Assembly: GCA_021442965.1 (NCBI GenBank)
Contig: JABUUX010000016.1
Location: 1 to 16,550, forward strand
Direction of reading: 5' to 3'
DNA from: Treponema sp.
GTDB taxonomy: Bacteria; Spirochaetota; Spirochaetia; Treponematales; Treponemataceae
DNA length: 16,550 nt
Of this stretch, positions 15,535 to 16,550 are shown piece by piece. The position numbers and the translations under genes were made by a program. Under the pieces are notes generated by a model that had not been told where the DNA came from, did not search any database, and saw only the letters and a program-made list of their open reading frames with translations. Within the stretch, counting starts at the first letter, position 1. Every line of letters starts with the position of its first letter.

Positions 15535-16380
15535 CTAACCTTTCACAGAACCAAGCGCTACACCTGAAATAATATATTTTGACAGGAGGAAATATACTAT
15601 AAACAGAGGAAGAACGGTGAGCGTTAATCCCAAATAAATGGAGCCGAATTCAGTTTTGTAGATGTCTCCGCGAAGAAGTGAAACCATCATAGGCATTGTG
15701 TAAAGCTGCTGGTCTGTAAGGATAACCTGTGGCAGGAACAATTCGTTCCATTTGCTTACAAACGAGAAAATAGCCTGAGTTGCAATTGCAGGTTTCATAA
15801 TTGGCAGAGCAATCATATTAAAGGTGTAGAATTCTCTGGCGCCGTCAATACGTGCCGATTCAATAATTTCCATTGAAAGTGACGGCTGCATATACTGGCG
15901 CATAAAGAATACCATTGAAGGTGCTGCAATTGAAGGAAGAATCAATGGCAGGAAGTTGTTTGTCAGTCCAACTTTATAAATCATCTGGTAGAAACCGATA
16001 GTAACAATCTGAGAAGGAATCATCATAACTGCCATAATGAATGTAAAGAAAGGACGGCGGAGTTTCCATGTGTAAACAACAAGAGCATAGGCTGTCAAAG
16101 TAGAAAAGTATACAGAAAGCGATGTAGAACCTGTTGATACAAGAAGAGAGTTCAAAAATCCGCGTATTGGATTAAAACTCTTTCCCATAAGTATTTTCAA
16201 GTTTGACAGAAGATACTTTGAAGGCACAAGGGAAATAGCATGCTGCTGAATCTGATATGTTGAGCGTGTTGCATTTACAATCATCTGAAGGAAAGGGAAC
16301 AAACTCAAAATAGTTAAGAATACACATACAACGTAAACAAAAATCTTAAAAATAATATTACCTGCAGACTGTTTAGCCAT
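15535..16380 (-). CDS. Carbohydrate ABC transporter permease, MalG/UgpE type
   Basis: This is one of two inner-membrane permease subunits of a binding-protein-dependent sugar importer. The 281-residue protein has about six hydrophobic helices and the EAA coupling loop ESARIDGAREF (174-184) followed by LPIMKPAIATQAIFSF (192-207) and WNELFLP (211-217), the sequence that contacts the ATPase. The C-terminus is short and ends ALGSVKG, usual for this subfamily. The start ATG overlaps the stop of the upstream permease (TAATG) and has GGGAGG 9 nt before it. A strong terminator follows, so it is the last gene of its operon; the ATPase is not in the window. The sugar cannot be deduced. Confidence 0.93.
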   Translation of the reverse strand: MAKQSAGNIIFKIFVYVVCVFLTILSLFPFLQMIVNATRSTYQIQQHAISLVPSKYLLSNLKILMGKSFNPIRGFLNSLLVSTGSTSLSVYFSTLTAYALVVYTWKLRRPFFTFIMAVMMIPSQIVTIGFYQMIYKVGLTNNFLPLILPSIAAPSMVFFMRQYMQPSLSMEIIESARIDGAREFYTFNMIALPIMKPAIATQAIFSFVSKWNELFLPQVILTDQQLYTMPMMVSLLRGDIYKTEFGSIYLGLTLTVLPLFIVYFLLSKYIISGVALGSVKG

Positions 16381-16550
16381 TATTTGTTTCCTCCCTTAGC
16401 GTTAAGTTTTTGCTGTTTTTTAAATTCTTTAATTCTCATTTTATTCATCTTGTTCAATTTAGCTTCATCTTTATCTCTAAGCAGGAAGAACATTACGGCA
16501 GACAGAGCAGCAATGATAACGAACATAATCATACTGGCGGCAGAAGACTG
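16380..16550 (-). CDS. Carbohydrate ABC transporter permease, MalF/UgpA type, C-terminal 56 residues
   Basis: A minus-strand frame is open from the right edge and stops with TAA at 16380-16382. It begins QSSAASMIMFVIIAALSAVM, the last membrane helix typical of MalF-type permeases, and continues into a lysine-rich cytoplasmic tail (KLNKMNKMRIKEFKKQQKL) ending GGNK. It shares one base with the MalG-type gene, the normal permease order. Only the C-terminus is visible, so the family call rests on the helix and on context. Confidence 0.8.
   Translation of the reverse strand, partial: QSSAASMIMFVIIAALSAVMFFLLRDKDEAKLNKMNKMRIKEFKKQQKLNAKGGNK

Overview
This AT-rich window is typical bacterial chromosome, densely packed with envelope and housekeeping genes. 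I found no tRNA, rRNA, insertion sequence, prophage or CRISPR array. The protein set suggests a spirochaete of the Treponema type: HflK/HflC, a LysM-M23 peptidase, a DUF115/Maf-like protein, a DUF2804-like protein and lineage-restricted membrane proteins. That assignment is inferred from recalled protein flavour and base composition, not from a database search.

Layout. Positions 1-636 (minus) hold the N-terminal part of a DUF2804-like protein that runs off the left edge. It is divergent from a beta-CASP metallo-beta-lactamase RNase-like gene (740-2149, plus). A long minus-strand run follows, read from about 9665 down to 2167: a LysM-M23 peptidase, a small zinc-ribbon protein, a secreted beta-propeller protein with a degenerate NodB deacetylase domain, HflK, HflC, and a single-span membrane protein of unknown function. 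Gaps are short (4-nt overlap to about 55 nt), so it is probably one operon. Divergent from it, 9765-13077 (plus) holds a class B penicillin-binding protein with a PASTA domain and, overlapping its end, a DUF115/Maf-like gene. These converge on nnr (13066-14526, minus), which lies just downstream of uppP (14536-15450, minus). A strong intrinsic terminator at 15476-15511 separates uppP from a sugar ABC transporter pair: the tail of a MalF-type permease, truncated by the right edge, and a complete MalG-type permease.

How they fit together. Much of the window concerns the cell envelope. UppP recycles the lipid carrier, the PBP cross-links peptidoglycan, the M23 protein probably cuts it, HflKC supervises membrane proteolysis, and the NodB-like protein may bind or modify a glycan. 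NnrDE repairs damaged NAD(P)H, and the beta-CASP protein probably processes RNA.

The most notable pattern is in translation signals. Four genes that begin transcription units (starts at 636, 740, 9765 and 15450) have a -10 hexamer ending 6-7 nt before the start codon and no Shine-Dalgarno sequence, as expected for leaderless mRNAs. Most genes inside operons have a clear Shine-Dalgarno. A second notable feature is a pair of mutually exclusive hairpins before hflK, one of which would hide its ribosome-binding site.
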